Below, in pieces: positions 10,844-23,250 of a stretch of DNA of 48,508 bases (the first letter of the stretch is position 1; the number at the start of each line of letters is the position of its first letter). The stretch spans positions 1 to 48,508 of the forward strand of contig JAJIRX010000079.1 of the NCBI GenBank assembly GCA_023853785.1. The letters run 5' to 3'. The notes beneath the pieces were generated by a model, which was not told the origin of the DNA, ran no database searches, and saw nothing but the letters and a program-made list of their open reading frames with translations. Made by a program: the position numbers and the translations under genes. The DNA is from Psilocybe azurescens. Its lineage: Eukaryota > Basidiomycota > Agaricomycetes > Agaricales > Agrocybaceae.

Positions 10844-13800
10844 CTAAAACGAGTTTATCAGAGCTATATGGTGGTGTATGGTGTATGGTGGTGGTGGTTG
10901 AATTAGTCCTGTACAGGAACGGATGATTTTGTCGACCGCCTCGATCCGAAGCGAATTTTGCCATCGTCTCTTCGTCCCCAACCGAAAATGCCTCCTCCTC
11001 CTCCCTCCTCCTCCAGCTTCATGCGACTGTGTGCTGCCTGTTCGCGAACGGAAAGACCACGCAGGCGACGACGGGCGGGCCTGATCCTGCAGATGTGGGT
11101 TCACATCCAAGTGCTGGTTGTCTGTGCTCTTCCGACTTGTAATCGTCCCCTGGTTTTGCAGCTGATGATTGTGATGATGATGATGATGATGGATCTTTCC
11201 TGAAGCTCCGACGGTATGTCGGCCATCACAGCATGCTCGCACGTTCTCCAGCCCTTCGTAGCCCTCATCTGACAGTGTCTCGTCGTGAAGCTCGAAGTCA
11301 AGTTCGTCGGGATCTTGAGCAGGGACGTCGACGAATGATCGGTCTGGGCTGTATGGACTTTCGGGGCGTTCCAGCGAAGATACTCTAAGGCTGGTGTGCC
11401 AGAACGTTTCCCGACGGAACCTCCAACGGAGACCTGGGACCGACTCCGCTGACCACGAGGTGTTGAATTCCATGTCTCGCCTGCAACAGCGCTTCTTGTA
11501 CTACGCTGGCTCTGCGGGCTGAGAAGAGGTCGACGACCATGTTCAATATTTTCGGGGGTCTGAGGCTGAGGAAGAAGGGTGTTGTTGGCAGGAGAGGTTA
11601 TGGCAGGATTGTTGGGGCGGGCGAGAAGATATTTCAAGGCCTAGCAAAAGAAGTCTTTATTAAATACAACAACAAAATAATAATAATTGAATCTTACATT
11701 CAACCAAATGTCATGTCGTTCTTTCGTAGGAGCTGTAATCTTCATCTCGCGCTGGGGTGTTGATACAATAACACTATACTGATAGAGACCAGGAGGCATA
11801 GGATTAGGATCAAGCACTGATCGGACTCCGTCGATATAAGCTAAGAAATTCGTCAGAAAAGAACCATCCGAATAAAAAAGCTCAAGCAACATACCACTCT
11901 TTGCACTAGACTCAGACACATTGGACGAGCCAGGGTCCGCTGAGCTCCAATACAACGTTTTGGTATACGGATGCACCCAGAAGAATCGTTTATGGCGCTT
12001 CTCTCCAACCCCTTTCCCGATAGCTCGACGAGTATACTTGTATAAGAACTCTCCGATCATCGTCTGCGTGATAGCATGGATGATGGCAGGATCAGTAGCC
12101 ATCATAGTATTGTTGTTATTCGCCCGAGGGGTGATATCAGCTGTCTTGTTTGGCGTCAACGGTTCGTTCACAGGCTGGTAGACATGTCGGTCGGATGACA
12201 TGGATGAACGAGGCGAGGCGAGGCTGTGATCAGAAGGAAGAGACGACGTCGACCGCTGGTTACGTTCCCGCTCTCTAACGCTATATGACGACAGTGTGTG
12301 CGAGGGTGGCATAGACGCTTGCGTGTGCATGCCAGCGACGGATGTCGACCTGAAACTGCTCGTCGATGGCGGTTGTCTCAGGTTAGCCTGTGACGGCGGC
12401 ATACTGGAGCCATGCAATCTCGGGCCATATTTACCAGGAAGGACAAGTATCGAGCCAAGAGGAGTCGTAGCTCGCTGGATAAGCTCCGCAGGAGGAGGCG
12501 AAGACGGTCTTGGGGGAGGTCCATCATGATGCGATCCATTCAGACTCGCAAGAATCTTCCGTTCAGGGATGAAATTGGGCGGGGCCATGCTGTTGGGAGG
12601 CGGCGGCTGTTTGGGCGGCGGTGGAAGAGACATCACGGGCGGTCTGGTCTTGTCGACCGACGTAAGAAGTGCGCTGCCCGACGACGATGGTACACGGGAT
12701 CGGCTGGGTAGGTCATCCGTTCCGTTGGTCGATGAGATGAGGGATTCTATAGATTGGCGTCGTTCCGAATTAGAAGTTGCGCGACGAACGAGGGTACCAG
12801 ATGGTTCGCGGAATACGCTGGACTTGGGAGTGGGTACAGGCGAAGGAGGGGTGAAAACAGGACCATGGGAGGAAAGGGTCGTCCCATTTGAGGCGGAAGA
12901 TGGCGGGGGCGGAGGGATGAACTGGAACTGATGAGATGCAGACCCGACGCGGAAGAGGCCAGCAGGTTTCGGGGCAGGAGCAGGAGCAGCAACGGAAATT
13001 GGAACAAGAGCGACCGCCGGTGCTGGTGGTTTCCATTCGTCTGTTTGGATGGACATTTCTTTGACCTCTGGTTTAGGTGCCTCGACGATCACAGGCGACG
13101 GGGCTCATATAAATCCGCACTAACGCCAACCGTCTCGTATAGAATTTCCTTTGGTGTGGGTTGGGCATAGTACGAGGATGATGTGGGCGGTCGCACCAAG
13201 GAGCTCGTAGAGCGGTCGTGTATACTCGAGAAGTGGGAAGCCTTGATACTCTCAGCATCGTCCTCGGTCTCAGCGCCGTCTTCAGAATCTGAATAGTCGT
13301 TATCCGTCACAGTACGGATGGAATGGAAGTCTTCAGAGGGAGTCGACATCCCGATGCTTTGTCTGGCGTCATGATAGTCGTCCTCAGTGTCAGCACCAGT
13401 CTCAGTTTCCTCGCCTTCGTCCTCTTCCGCTTCCTCATCGTGACGTCCAACCAGGAAAGATCGAGTGATAGTCGTCTCGCCAGCACTAGTACTCGCTCTT
13501 GAAACATCGGACTGTGTAAGTGTTGTCCTGCGGCTCAAGTCTCCAATGGCAAGACGAGGCAGGCCCTTCCCGATGGGAACGGGCTGGGGAATAGGGTCTG
13601 TACCAACTCCGCTTTCGACAAGGACTGGAGGAGGGGGGAAGAATGGACACTGGTTCTGGTGTGAAATGTTGAATGCCCATCTCCGACTTCTGAAGAGGAA
13701 CAACCACTGGTTCTGGTTCAGTTTGAAGAGCCATCTCAGCTACAGCAGCCTTCGGAAGAGGAGCAGGCTCCGGTTCTGTTTGAAGAGCCATCTCAGCTGT

Positions 13801-16253
13801 AACGACCTGCGGAGGAGGAATTGGCTCCGGCTCAGGGTCAGACTGAGTCGCCATGTCCGCATGCACGACAGGAGTAGGAACGGGAAGGTCAACAACAAGA
13901 GGTGGTTCGGGCAGTACCACGGTCTTCTCCTCTTCAGCGAACTCCGTCTGACAACCGAATTCGACCTTCTCAACCTTTTTCACCCTGATGTACTCGCCAT
14001 CATTATCTTCCTCTGGAATTTCAGCGTCATTCAACAACGAATTTCTGAAGCTTTTACAGGTGACGAATCAACGTCGCCGAGCTCAGCTGCAAGGACTTCA
14101 GGAGCGTTGACAATAGAGGGTGGTCTTGCTTCTCTGTACGGCACACCCCTCTTGGTCTGCGGCCGATCACACCACTCTTTGCAGAACGGCCAAGCACAGC
14201 TTGGCGTAATGGGCTGCGAGCATACGTCGACCCGTTTGAAGGAATGCGGCGAAGGACATTGGCGAAGGCGGGATCCATACCATCGATGCTTGTCCGGTTC
14301 GAACTAGATTCGGCAGGCGAGGGTGAGGGAGAACGCGAGCGAGATCGCGAAGGATGGTCCTGAGACTCTTCCGCCTCCTCTGGCTGCTCGTGATCATTGT
14401 TAGTGCCAAAGAATTGGGAAACTTCGTCGTCGTCGTCGCCTTGCTCGAAATTGATGGGGATGGAAGGAACAGGAGGAGGCGGAGATTCAGACACGTCGCG
14501 TTCAGCTCGGTCATCGTCGTTGTAGTCCGAAGCGGGACTGCCGGAAGCCATACCGAGTCTTTGAATGAGAGTAATTCCTCCTCGACCGCGGCCGCGGCCA
14601 CGACCACGACCTCCACGATTGCCGCCAACCTTGAAAGGTGTAGTAGATCTCTTAGCCACGCGTTTGTTTTCTACAACAGCGGTGTTTTCGTCGACGTAGT
14701 CTTCTCCCTCGTCAGGCCGGGCATCGTCAGCATCAGCGGCACTAGCTTGTTGTTCTAACCGAATGCGGAGCTGCTTCTCGCGATTCAGCGACCCTTTCAG
14801 GGTGTTAATCTGCCGTTGTGCATGCGCGAGTCGCTGTTGCAATGCCTCTATCTCATTCGTAGGATGGTTCGAAGCCAAAATGGTCGACGGAGTGGAGATG
14901 GGTCGGGAGAGTCGGCAAAGTCTGAGCCCAGATCACCAGGCGGGAATAAGCCCGAAACGTCCAGATTTCTGCGGTTTGTGGACCCACGCCCTGTGGTTCC
15001 GAAAACATCGCCATCGTCGTCACGCCCAGCTGGGGTAAGGAAATCTTTGGCATCGGCCCCGCCCGGCGTAAGTGGAGATCCGAACCGAGGAAGCATTCTT
15101 CCGGCGCGAGCAACGTCTGCCTTCAAGGTATCCATTGCTTGTTGGAGGTCGGATTTGTCGCGAGCGAGCCCAGCTGCGTGCTTGCGAGCCTGTGCAATAT
15201 CGGTTTCGTGTTTGGATTTCATTTCTGCCATGACGCTTTGGAGGCGTTCTCCCTCGTTCTTGTGTTGGTCACCGGCATCACGGGCGTTAGAAAGCGCCTT
15301 TGTAATACGTTTATGTTCGAACTCTAAGCGCTGTACGGATGACTGCGAGTCCCCTAATTGTGTTCTGATTTCCTGCAAAGTGACCTCGAGGTTCCAGTTC
15401 TCTTCCCTTGAATTTATCTAATTGTATGTCAAGATCACAAACTAAAAGCGAATAAGAAAAGAAGACATACCTGCACTTTGTTCTTGCTGCCTAAGAGCAG
15501 TCCTGAGACTTTCAACGGATTTTTCAAGATCATCCTTCTCTTCTTTCATGTCCTGGATAGCCTTGTCCCTTTCTCCGAGGAGACTCTGAAGACGCCGGAC
15601 TTCAGTAAGCAGTCCACTGCCAATTTCAAATGCAAATTCTAAAGAAAGGAAGTAATGAGAATCATAGTCTTTCGATGGACGTAATGGGCCAATAAGACTG
15701 ACCAACATCATCAGCTCGATGGGCCGCATTTTTGGCGCGCCTTGATTGTGCAGCCGATGTTCCAGCAGCTGCCTTTACCCGCTCGGGTTCTTCACGGGGC
15801 AAGTCTGTGTATGGAACTGCAGGAGAGTGTGAACCATTAAGAAAACGCTAAGCAAGAGAACGAGATTAGTAACACTGTGTCCATGTTGTCAAGCACGTTG
15901 CAGAGGTCCACGCACCTTTGAACTTCCGAAAGTGCTGGAGAGCTGCGCGTTCTCTGTGTCCCATGCCACAATAGTGTCTGCAAGCTCACGATATCGCTCA
16001 CGCGCTTCATGGTCGATCTCATCGTCCTCTCCCTTATCTGCCTCTAATTCCTGCAACTGTCTGATTCGCTCCTCCAGCTCCATCTGCTGGGCAAGAACCC
16101 GCTGCCCAAGACTACCTGCTTGCTGAAGTTGTTTCTCCTTGCTGTCGAGGAGGTTTTGAAGTTGGAATTTCATGTCGCCAGCGGTGGAAAAGGGGTCATC
16201 TGCTGATAAAAATCAGGCATTGGTGGCAAATCAGGCGCTCCAGATGAAGCCAT
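10844..16253 (-). CDS. Num1/ApsA/Mcp5-like cortical anchor protein with PH domain
   Basis: Probable plasma-membrane anchor for dynein and nuclear migration. Exons (minus strand): 16253-15916, 15847-15703, 15638-15471, 15401-11895, 11840-11698, 11640-10844, about 1,700 aa. The N-terminal part is coiled coil (Gln/Glu/Leu heptads from about residue 20 to 450). Then comes a Gly-Arg patch (near 14600), an acidic/Ser-rich stretch, a run of short Gln-Thr motifs (13033-13960), and a Pro/Ser-rich linker. The PH domain (encoded about 12070-11690) contains GEFLYKYTRR, HKRFFWVHPYTKTLYW and a terminal W in DIWLN, matching the Mcp5/Num1 PH type that binds phosphoinositides. The tail has DELDFELHDETLSDEGYEGL and a His run. 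Seven single-base corrections are needed: 16192-16195, 14877-14880, 14146-14149, 14042-14044, 13633-13638, 13100-13103, 11363-11366. Function is by family; domains are directly visible. Confidence 0.85.
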
Positions 16254-18062
16254 GACCTGGAGAGCCTGTGAAAGGCCTTGGTTAGGTCCTGGATAAAAAG
16301 ACTTAAAGGGACTCGTCGCCTCATGCTCCAACTCAACCGCGACAACTGTCTCACGATCACATGAACTCGCATCAACATCTTTCCTGTCACTTCTTCATTT
16401 AACCCTCGCCACAACCATGAAGAGCTTGAAGCTAGAAGAATTCATTCAGTTGTCTTTTCACTCTGCGATCCCCAAGTTCTGAGACTGACTGGAAGCACTC
16501 TCTGGCACGCTCTCCTCACTCACTCAGTCACGGGCTGTTTGAACGGCCTTTCAACGCGTCGAACCTTTGGCTGAGGGCTGGCCGAGGGGCGAAAAATTGA
16601 ACCGCCAGAAGTACTTCTTATGGCATTACACACAACTATATGAAAAACTTCTCAAACTTCATGTGCAATCACTGCCAACGATGTGACACCATCCCCATTG
16701 ATCTTCATCTCCCACCCTCGTTATTGACCCCTCCACTCTTGGCTTGTTGTCGCGGCCTACTGGTATTGTGCTGCACAACACCTCATATCACACTGCTGCC
16801 GCATCTAGTCAGAAGGCTTAGATTCTCCAGGCATCTCAGTGCCAGGAGCCTTATAAGGCGCGTCAAGGCCGCGACTGAGTCTTGTTGTACGTGACCGTGT
16901 CGGCGTTTGTGCTTGAATTGTTGGCCACTAATGATAATGGTCATCCGACTTACAAGGACCCTATTCTTTCGGCGACAGCTTATTTACGCCGTTGGTCCGA
17001 TCCTCGTGAAATCAGCTTGAACCTCGATGTCCAACTTGTCGTTAACAAGTCCGGAATACAGACATGATTTTGTCCACCTGCCATTTACATTAGCGATACT
17101 TCAGGCCAAGCAAATCAAACAGGATTTTTACATCATCTGAATCCCTAGTGCTCTCGGGTTTTGCAGGATAAGCCATGCGCACTGTTTATTTGTCGACCGT
17201 ATTCCCGGAGATTGTGCCTCTTGACGCTCTACAGATGATATTTGCCTTGCCTACAGCTATATAGTTGGTACACCCCTTCTAGCTTCAATTTTGAGGAGCA
17301 ACTTTGGCAATCTGTCCAGACACTGCATGGTTGAATTCTTATCTATGCTGGTCACGATATGTCCTATGTGTATAATTCCACATGTTTGCCTTCATAAGAC
17401 GCCTTCAGGAATATCATTTCCATTTTACCAGTTTCCATTTGCTGTGGAATATCAACTTCTTCGGTGTAACGGCAATGCCAAGCTAATCACCAACACTATC
17501 AATATACCATACCTTCCCCAGCATTATCCCTCCTAAAACAATACCTGATATTCAACAGTCAACAAGACCTCATCGTGCATCATTCTTATGACTTCGGACT
17601 GTCCGACCTCATCTCAGAGCCCAAGACGCGTTTCAATCAGCCATGAAAATCATCCGCGCTGTTCTATATTTAGCATTATCTTCGTGCAACACTCATGCTC
17701 GTTACAAGCCCAGTCGGAAATATCAATTGGCGAACTGTCGCTTCCTCGTGTTATACGAAGGCCTGTTTCCTCGCATGGAGATCATCGGAATTTTATCTCG
17801 AGATTGTCGTCGTGATTGTGAAGCGTAACCACGCTGTCCCTTGGTCAATCTATTTATAGCTCAATGCTTCCTGATCAAAGTCTTGTGGTGGGCTCAGCTT
17901 CAGCACATGCTATTCTAAATCTATGGGTAGGAGCTCCACCTGCCGACGACGAGCTTGCTCATTCACCTCACATGTAAGCGCGGTTGTCCCTTATCTAGGT
18001 CGCAAATGTCGCGATGGTACGGTTTGCAAGGTTATGGGACACTTTGGGACATGGTCGTAGAC
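16254..18062. other. Divergent intergenic region
   Basis: This 1.8-kb region separates the start of the minus-strand anchor gene from the protease gene on +. It must contain both promoters. Several frames of 60-84 codons occur, but none has motifs or splice context. No repeats stand out. Confidence 0.45.
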
Positions 18063-18069
18063 TATAAAT
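18063..18069 (+). promoter_or_regulatory. TATA box of the metalloendopeptidase gene
   Basis: TATAAAT lies 89 nt upstream of the start codon at 18152, a usual distance for a strongly expressed secreted-enzyme gene. Confidence 0.55.
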
Positions 18070-18151
18070 GGGAGCGAAATACCTGGATTGACCCTCATCC
18101 AGTGCCTCCTTCTCATCTCTTGACTCTTGATACAATAGCATCATCATTATT

Positions 18152-19454
18152 ATGTTCTCTAAGGCTCTCCGAAATGCTCTGTTAACCTTCACTGCACTAG
18201 CTGTCGCAGTTTCGGCTGCTTCTTCACTTTCATTGGAAGTGGCAGGTGCGTCGGTTGATCGTTAACGTATATAAAAGACTAAAATAACGTTGATCCTAGG
18301 TCCTGAGCAGGTTAACACCGTCGAGAGCCTCAAGGTTGTCGCTACTATCACCAACACAGGAGACGAGACTATCAAGGTTCTCAATGATCCCCGAGGCCCA
18401 CTGTCCAAACTCCCCACCGACACCTTCGCCATCACAGATGGGACAGGTGCTAAGCCCTCTTTCACCGGTATCAAAGTCAAATATGTGCCCAAGACTGCAG
18501 CCACTATGGGCGCATACACTATCCTAACCCCTGGCGAATCTGTCCAAGTCGTGCATGACCATGCGTATACATTATCCGCGTTACACTTGCTCCTGGTCCG
18601 GTAGTCAGAGAGCTAATTCAAAACATGCAACCATACAGTTGGCAATGCATACAACTTCACTACCCCGGAGCAGGAGCATACGATATCCAGGCTAAGAACC
18701 TGTTCTACATCGTCAACCCGGACAACTCCGTATCCTCCATTTACGCAGACCACACCTCCTCACACCGGGCCCACATCTCCGGGAAGCTCGCCGTGACACG
18801 GCCCAGCACCGCCAGCCTCGCCAAGCGCGCGAGCTACAACGGGTGCAGCTCCTCGCAGCAGTCCGCCCTCGTCTCCGCGGCATCCGCTGCCCAGAGCTAC
18901 GCCGCCAGCTCGTTGTCGTACGCCAGCTCTCATACGTCAGCAACAACGCGCTATACGACCTGGTTCGGCACTTACACCGCCGCACGCCACTCTACTGTCG
19001 TCTCGCAGTACACTAAGATCAACGGGAACGCGTTCTCTTCGTTCACTTTTGATTGCACCTGCACGGATGCTGGTACTTACGCCTACGTCTACCCTGATAC
19101 GTGAGTGGTTGTCCCGCAATGCACGTCTGCTATTTTAATTTTAATTATTGTTGCTTCTCGTTAGCTTCGGACACATCTATCTCTGTGGTGCATTTTGGAG
19201 CGCCCCTACCACTGGAACCGATTCCAAGGTAAACACTTCATCCCCCACCAAGAATTTAAATTTAATCTTGAATTATAATTTAGGGCGGAACCATCATCCA
19301 CGAATCCTCCCACTTCACCTCGAACGGAGGCACCGACGACAACGCCTACGGCCAGTCGGCCTGCAAATCTCTCGCTAAGAGCAACCCCGACTCGGCTGTC
19401 GACAACGCGGACTCTCATGAGTATTTCTCCGAGAACAACCCTTCTCTTGCTTAA
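18152..19454 (+). CDS. MEP: Secreted peptidyl-Lys metalloendopeptidase (M35 aspzincin)
   Basis: Extracellular zinc protease that cleaves on the N-terminal side of Lys. Exons: 18152-18245, 18300-18564, 18639-19100, 19165-19228, 19284-19454; 351 aa. Residues 1-22 are a signal peptide. The propeptide ends in LAKR (182-183), a Kex2-type site, releasing a mature enzyme of about 168 aa beginning ASYNGCS, the same size and start as the Grifola and Armillaria enzymes. The zinc site is HESSH (301-305), with the aspzincin third ligand Asp at 314 in GGTDD. Four Cys of the mature domain are visible (YNGCS, FDCTCT, YLCGAFW). Near 18639-18666 the propeptide frame differs from the family reading (NAYNFT-type), so a pair of compensating one-base errors around the second intron and the CCCC at 18663-18666 is likely. 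The mature enzyme is unaffected. Confidence 0.92.
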
Positions 19455-20139
19455 TTTCTTCATTTTGCGGGATGTTATGATGTGTATGTATGTATTTATG
19501 TAGATGTTGTAGCTTTTAGTAGGATTGATTGGGATCTAAGTGCTACTCGTAGTGTACAACAATGCGAACGAGTGCTTTCGAGCTTGATGCCTGTCGAGCT
19601 CATCGGATAGCGGGTGACCGCGACTTGATTTAGCCAGTGCTCGTCCTATTAGCATAAACCGCTTGTCCACACTACATCGACGCTAATGAATACCACAGAT
19701 GATCAGAAAACAGACCTAGTAGTTGCCCTGCCCGTAGTACCTCCGAGGCGTATACAAATGACATAACACTTACAGTCATTAATGAATGATCTGAAGGGGT
19801 ACCATGCTCTCTGTATTCTTCGCAGTGAAGGCATCCATGATCAAAAGCTCGGTAAGTGATAATGCCAAAGCAATGAATGTCGTTATGTATCTTATTCCAA
19901 CGGTCAAGCGTCCAGTCGTAGAAGTGAGTCCCGCACGTTGGCTGTAAGCTATGACATAGATCTCTCTGGAATATAGCGTGTTGATTGCACTTTCTACGCT
20001 GGCTGTCATAGCTCTCGTAAAAGGAAGTGTACCATCGCCAAACTTCAGATAATTAACCTTGTCTATCATCTCACAAAGTGAGCACCAGTTTACACCTGAG
20101 ACTTCAAGTCTATCTGTAGATGCTCTTCATAATCAATTC
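19455..20139. other. Intergenic
   Basis: This is the 3' flank of the protease gene. A 96-codon minus-strand frame (19779-20069) has no features suggesting a gene. Nothing else is seen. Confidence 0.4.
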
Positions 20140-20224
20140 AGCAATTTCCAAGAAAGCTCAAGGAAGAATCACCGGAATCTCCTGAACCCGCTTCACAGCG
20201 ACAATCGTCCTCCCTGGCAGTGGT

Positions 20225-20464
20225 ATGCAGGTCAACTACCTCGGATACTTCAGCCCCAGTGTCCAGCCCTTCAGCAGCGCCAACGCCACGTTGAGCTATG
20301 ATAACGACAGTCAACTCACTTCTACTCGTCAATTCGACGGCCAGCTCGGTATCAACAATATTAAGCTCACGCTCACTAGCGGGCCCGTCATTGATGGTGC
20401 CCTGGATATGTCCATATCTCTCCTCAGCAGCGTCTCTGGAAGCGGTGTCTGCGTTGTCAACTAG
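20225..20464 (+). CDS. Small unrecognised protein, copy A
   Basis: I do not recognise the family. The frame encodes 79 residues starting MQVNYLGYFS and ending SGSGVCVVN. It is Ser/Asn/Thr-rich with alternating polar and hydrophobic residues, suggesting a beta-rich fold. The frame is open further upstream (TATIVLPGSG just before the Met) until an in-frame TGA at about 20191-20193. Either a small first exon joins at the TTCACAG near 20200, or the start is the Met at 20225. A paralog at 22966-23250 is about 70% identical in protein. It differs by a three-base in-frame deletion, which argues that both were under coding constraint. Function unknown. Confidence 0.5.
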   Translation: MQVNYLGYFSPSVQPFSSANATLSYDNDSQLTSTRQFDGQLGINNIKLTLTSGPVIDGALDMSISLLSSVSGSGVCVVN

Positions 20465-20783
20465 GTGAGGCTTAAACAACCGCTTCCAGTATATGGTTGC
20501 CCTTAGGCTAATAAAATAAATGTTAGAAACATCCGACATTCCCAGTCTTGTAATGTCTTTTGGTGGAGGAGAAATAGTGCACGGCTAGTGGACCGTGAAC
20601 TATTGCCCTTCAACTTTCCGTAAGGGTCAACTCTGACACTTATCTGAGAAAGTTACTAAGCCACTGCTACGTTGAAATTTGGGACGAAGAGAGGACGATA
20701 TACAGGATCAAAAATTGACAAAGTTTTCGTATACTCTACAGTATTTCTACAACTGAATGAATCTATCTGCTAGAAGTGTAGTA

Positions 20784-21017
20784 TCAGCTATCGTCCAGTA
20801 CGATATATAAATACAAAGAAAGGCGAATATTTTGGCCAAAATCCCCCTCGTATGCCATTTCTGGAACCCCCGACACACAAAGAGCACCCGCATATTTAGG
20901 AGTCTCCACCACTCCCGCTTTCAGCGGTGCGCACTCCGAAGAGCTGCCCACTGCATAGCCAACGACCGTCACAGTATTATGACAAGTGCGCCGACCTGTC
21001 GCGACTTGCACAATCAC
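20784..21017 (-). pseudogene. Degraded minus-strand coding block, copy A
   Basis: On the minus strand this frame contains CHNTVTVVGYAVGSSSECAPLK. The matching position of unit B (about 23610-23730) has CDVIGVTVGSSPGITPLK. Similarity at protein level between the duplicated units suggests a former gene whose 5' end lies under the promoter-like block near 21950-22200. No continuous model can be built in either copy, so it is called a relic. Family not recognised. Confidence 0.3.
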
Positions 21018-21188
21018 AATTGAGCATAAAACACATCTGTATACACCGTAGTGTAAGGGTCTGTTCGGTATCCATTATTCAGTGTAAATATGAAGAATGC
21101 ATATAGCTTTGATTACTACCAGATTATTCGGACCAAGTCGTCACAGGTGGTCACGACCGATTGGATCCGTCTGGATACTTATCTTGTG

Positions 21189-21612
21189 CGAAACGCTTAG
21201 TCACCACCAATTCGGACAGTGGCCAAATTGGCCGGCAAAAAAATTGTAGATATTACCCAAGACATTTGAAAAATTTACCACAAAACATCCACAGATGTAA
21301 AGACAAAATAAGCTAAAAATAAAATCAAGCAATTTAGTATATGTCGCACCACAGAATCTCAGAGCGGGTTGCTTAGCAGTTTGATAGCTGATTAGATAAC
21401 AAATATACCTAATTTGGAAGTATTATGTCAGTCGGCCAAATTCGGGTGGCCAAAAATGTTCAACTCAGTCAGTTTTTGACCAATCGAGAAATGGTCTGGC
21501 AGGTTTGATTCTCTCATGAATTTGCGTCAAATGGCTAGACCGTTAAGGATTTTATGAAAATTTGACTGTGCTACACCTGTTAATCACAACTTGGTGGTGA
21601 TTAAGCATTTTG
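21189..21612. mobile_element. MITE-like element with terminal inverted repeats
   Basis: The sequence CGAAACGCTTAGTCACCACCAA at 21189-21210 is matched in inverted orientation at 21591-21612 with 19 of 22 positions identical; all three differences are transitions. The ~380-bp interior is AT-rich, has no coding frame, and contains the near-palindrome GGCCAAATTGGCC. No transposase is present. A clear target-site duplication was not identified. The element lies in unit A of the tandem duplication and is absent from unit B, so it probably inserted after the duplication. Confidence 0.6.
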
Positions 21613-22965
21613 TGCCATAAGGCATACAACGTAGTAAAAATACCAATAACACTGATAATACATAATATGCCGCAGCTAATACTAACTGTCGCCGCCATGT
21701 TTCTTGTGGAAGAGGCACGGAGGAAGGGCGGATGCAATGATAAGATGCCTAGAGATTGACTGATAAGGCGTGCGTGACAGTGCTACTCGATTAGGCAACC
21801 GTCGGAGTAATCCGGTTGCCATCAAATCTACATACACTTTCATATTCAATGCGAATAATGGATACCGAACAGACCCTAACTGTGTGTGTCTTCCGCAGTA
21901 ACTGTAGCGTATAGAAATATAGGAAGGGTCTCCAGACAGATTCTGAATATCTCGTGTATGAGCACGCAGATACCAGCACATCCGTGAACACAGGAGCACC
22001 GATAGGGGTCTTAGGGCCAAACCAGAAATGAGGAGATAGAAATGACTGTAAAGACTCACCCAACTGTCATACTACTAGAAGTTGTAAATTTGCTGCTCGA
22101 AGGGAGATGATGAAGGTTGAGAATCAAGATAAGAATTGTTGGGCGCTTATAATGCCACCTCTTATACATATCTTCGGCATCGTCCGAACGGATACGGATA
22201 CAATTGGTCACTCAATCTGGTCGTGAGACTCAGTGCCACAATTCGTAAATCAGCCGATATTGTCAGCAAGCCTTACACAATTGCGAGCGAAAATCTCACA
22301 TTATAACCAGTGAAGCTTCTCTGTCAATTTGATAAGAAAACATCAAGATTAACATTCATATACCAATTCTAAGTGACTAGGTATGCAACTGAAATTCGCC
22401 ACTGAAGTTAACCATATTTTCCCCAAGATTTCATCGAAATTTTTATCTGGTAGAATATCTGGTAGCCGAGGTGGTATAAATTTCTCCAGAACCATCTGGA
22501 ACGCCATCGATGCATGGCCCATTCACCAACGAATCAGTCGGATGACCTCGATGCCAACCTGGCTGATGAATTGACGGAGGCCGACTCTCAGTCTCATATT
22601 TCATCGTTGTTTCAGCAGTAAATGCGTTATTTGGACTTGAAGCCACCTGTCCATTCGCACTAAAAGTCATTCCAGAGGAGACAAGTGGCCGTGAAGCGAA
22701 TGCTTGTAATTCCAGTAAGTTTGCCTTTTGCTGACTTGGGATATGGTCACTGTTGTGAGAAGACTCGCGTCAGATGTACAGAGGGTAATTGCTGGATTCC
22801 ACAGGCGTGTTTTATTCGAATACAAGCATTCGTGATGCCACAAATGACGAATAGCAAAGATATCTAAAACATAGACACGTTTATCCCCATATGATAATAT
22901 TCTTACAATCGGTACTGCATTCGTTACGGCCGGATTGAAAAACGGGGTTACGACTTGTATGATTT

Positions 22966-23250
22966 ATGCAGGTCAACTACCTCGGAAACTTCAGCTCCAG
23001 TATCCAGCCCTTCGGCAGCGTCAACGCCACGTTGGATGATAGCAACAGCCAGCTCACCGCTACTCATAAATTCGACAGCCAGCTCGGTATCAGCAACATC
23101 AAGCTCACATTCACCAACGGGCCCGTCAAAAATGACGTCCTGGATATGAACACTCATTGCCCCAGCAGCGTCTCTGGAAGCGATGTCTGGGTTATCAATT
23201 ATGTGAAAAATTTCCAAACTACTTTGTACGCAACCTGTACTCACAGATAG
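22966..23250 (+). CDS. Small unrecognised protein, copy B
   Basis: Paralog of the frame at 20225-20464: MQVNYLG, QPFGSVNATL, FDSQLGISNIKL and SSVSGSDVWV align along the whole length. It is 94 residues because the stop present in copy A is replaced and the frame runs on through a dissimilar Tyr/Lys-containing tail, so the 3' end may be altered. The upstream coding-like sequence seen in copy A is not conserved. It may be a truncated duplicate. Confidence 0.4.
   Translation: MQVNYLGNFSSSIQPFGSVNATLDDSNSQLTATHKFDSQLGISNIKLTFTNGPVKNDVLDMNTHCPSSVSGSDVWVINYVKNFQTTLYATCTHR

Larger units (their letters stand above)
20140..22210. repeat. Tandem duplication, unit A
   Basis: Unit A shares three collinear diverged blocks with unit B (22940-24230). 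The first is a 240-nt plus-strand frame (20225-20464 versus 22966-23200). The second is a block around TGCTTTCAGCGG (about 20915-20970 versus 23630-23690). The third is a block with CACCGATAGGGG followed by a promoter-like stretch (about 21980-22200 versus 23945-24220). Unit A is longer, partly because of a roughly 420-bp inverted-repeat element at 21189-21612 that unit B lacks. Confidence 0.7.

Noticed and set aside
10844..16253. Treating the Num1-like gene as a pseudogene
   Set aside because: Seven frame breaks, but all are single bases in homopolymers, no internal stop arises after correction, splice sites are intact and conserved motifs are undamaged.
19779..20069. 96-codon minus-strand frame
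   Set aside because: No similarity between the duplicated units at this position and no recognisable motif.
20784..21017. Hydrophobin gene
   Set aside because: The Cys pattern of hydrophobins (eight Cys with two CC pairs) is absent in both duplicated blocks.
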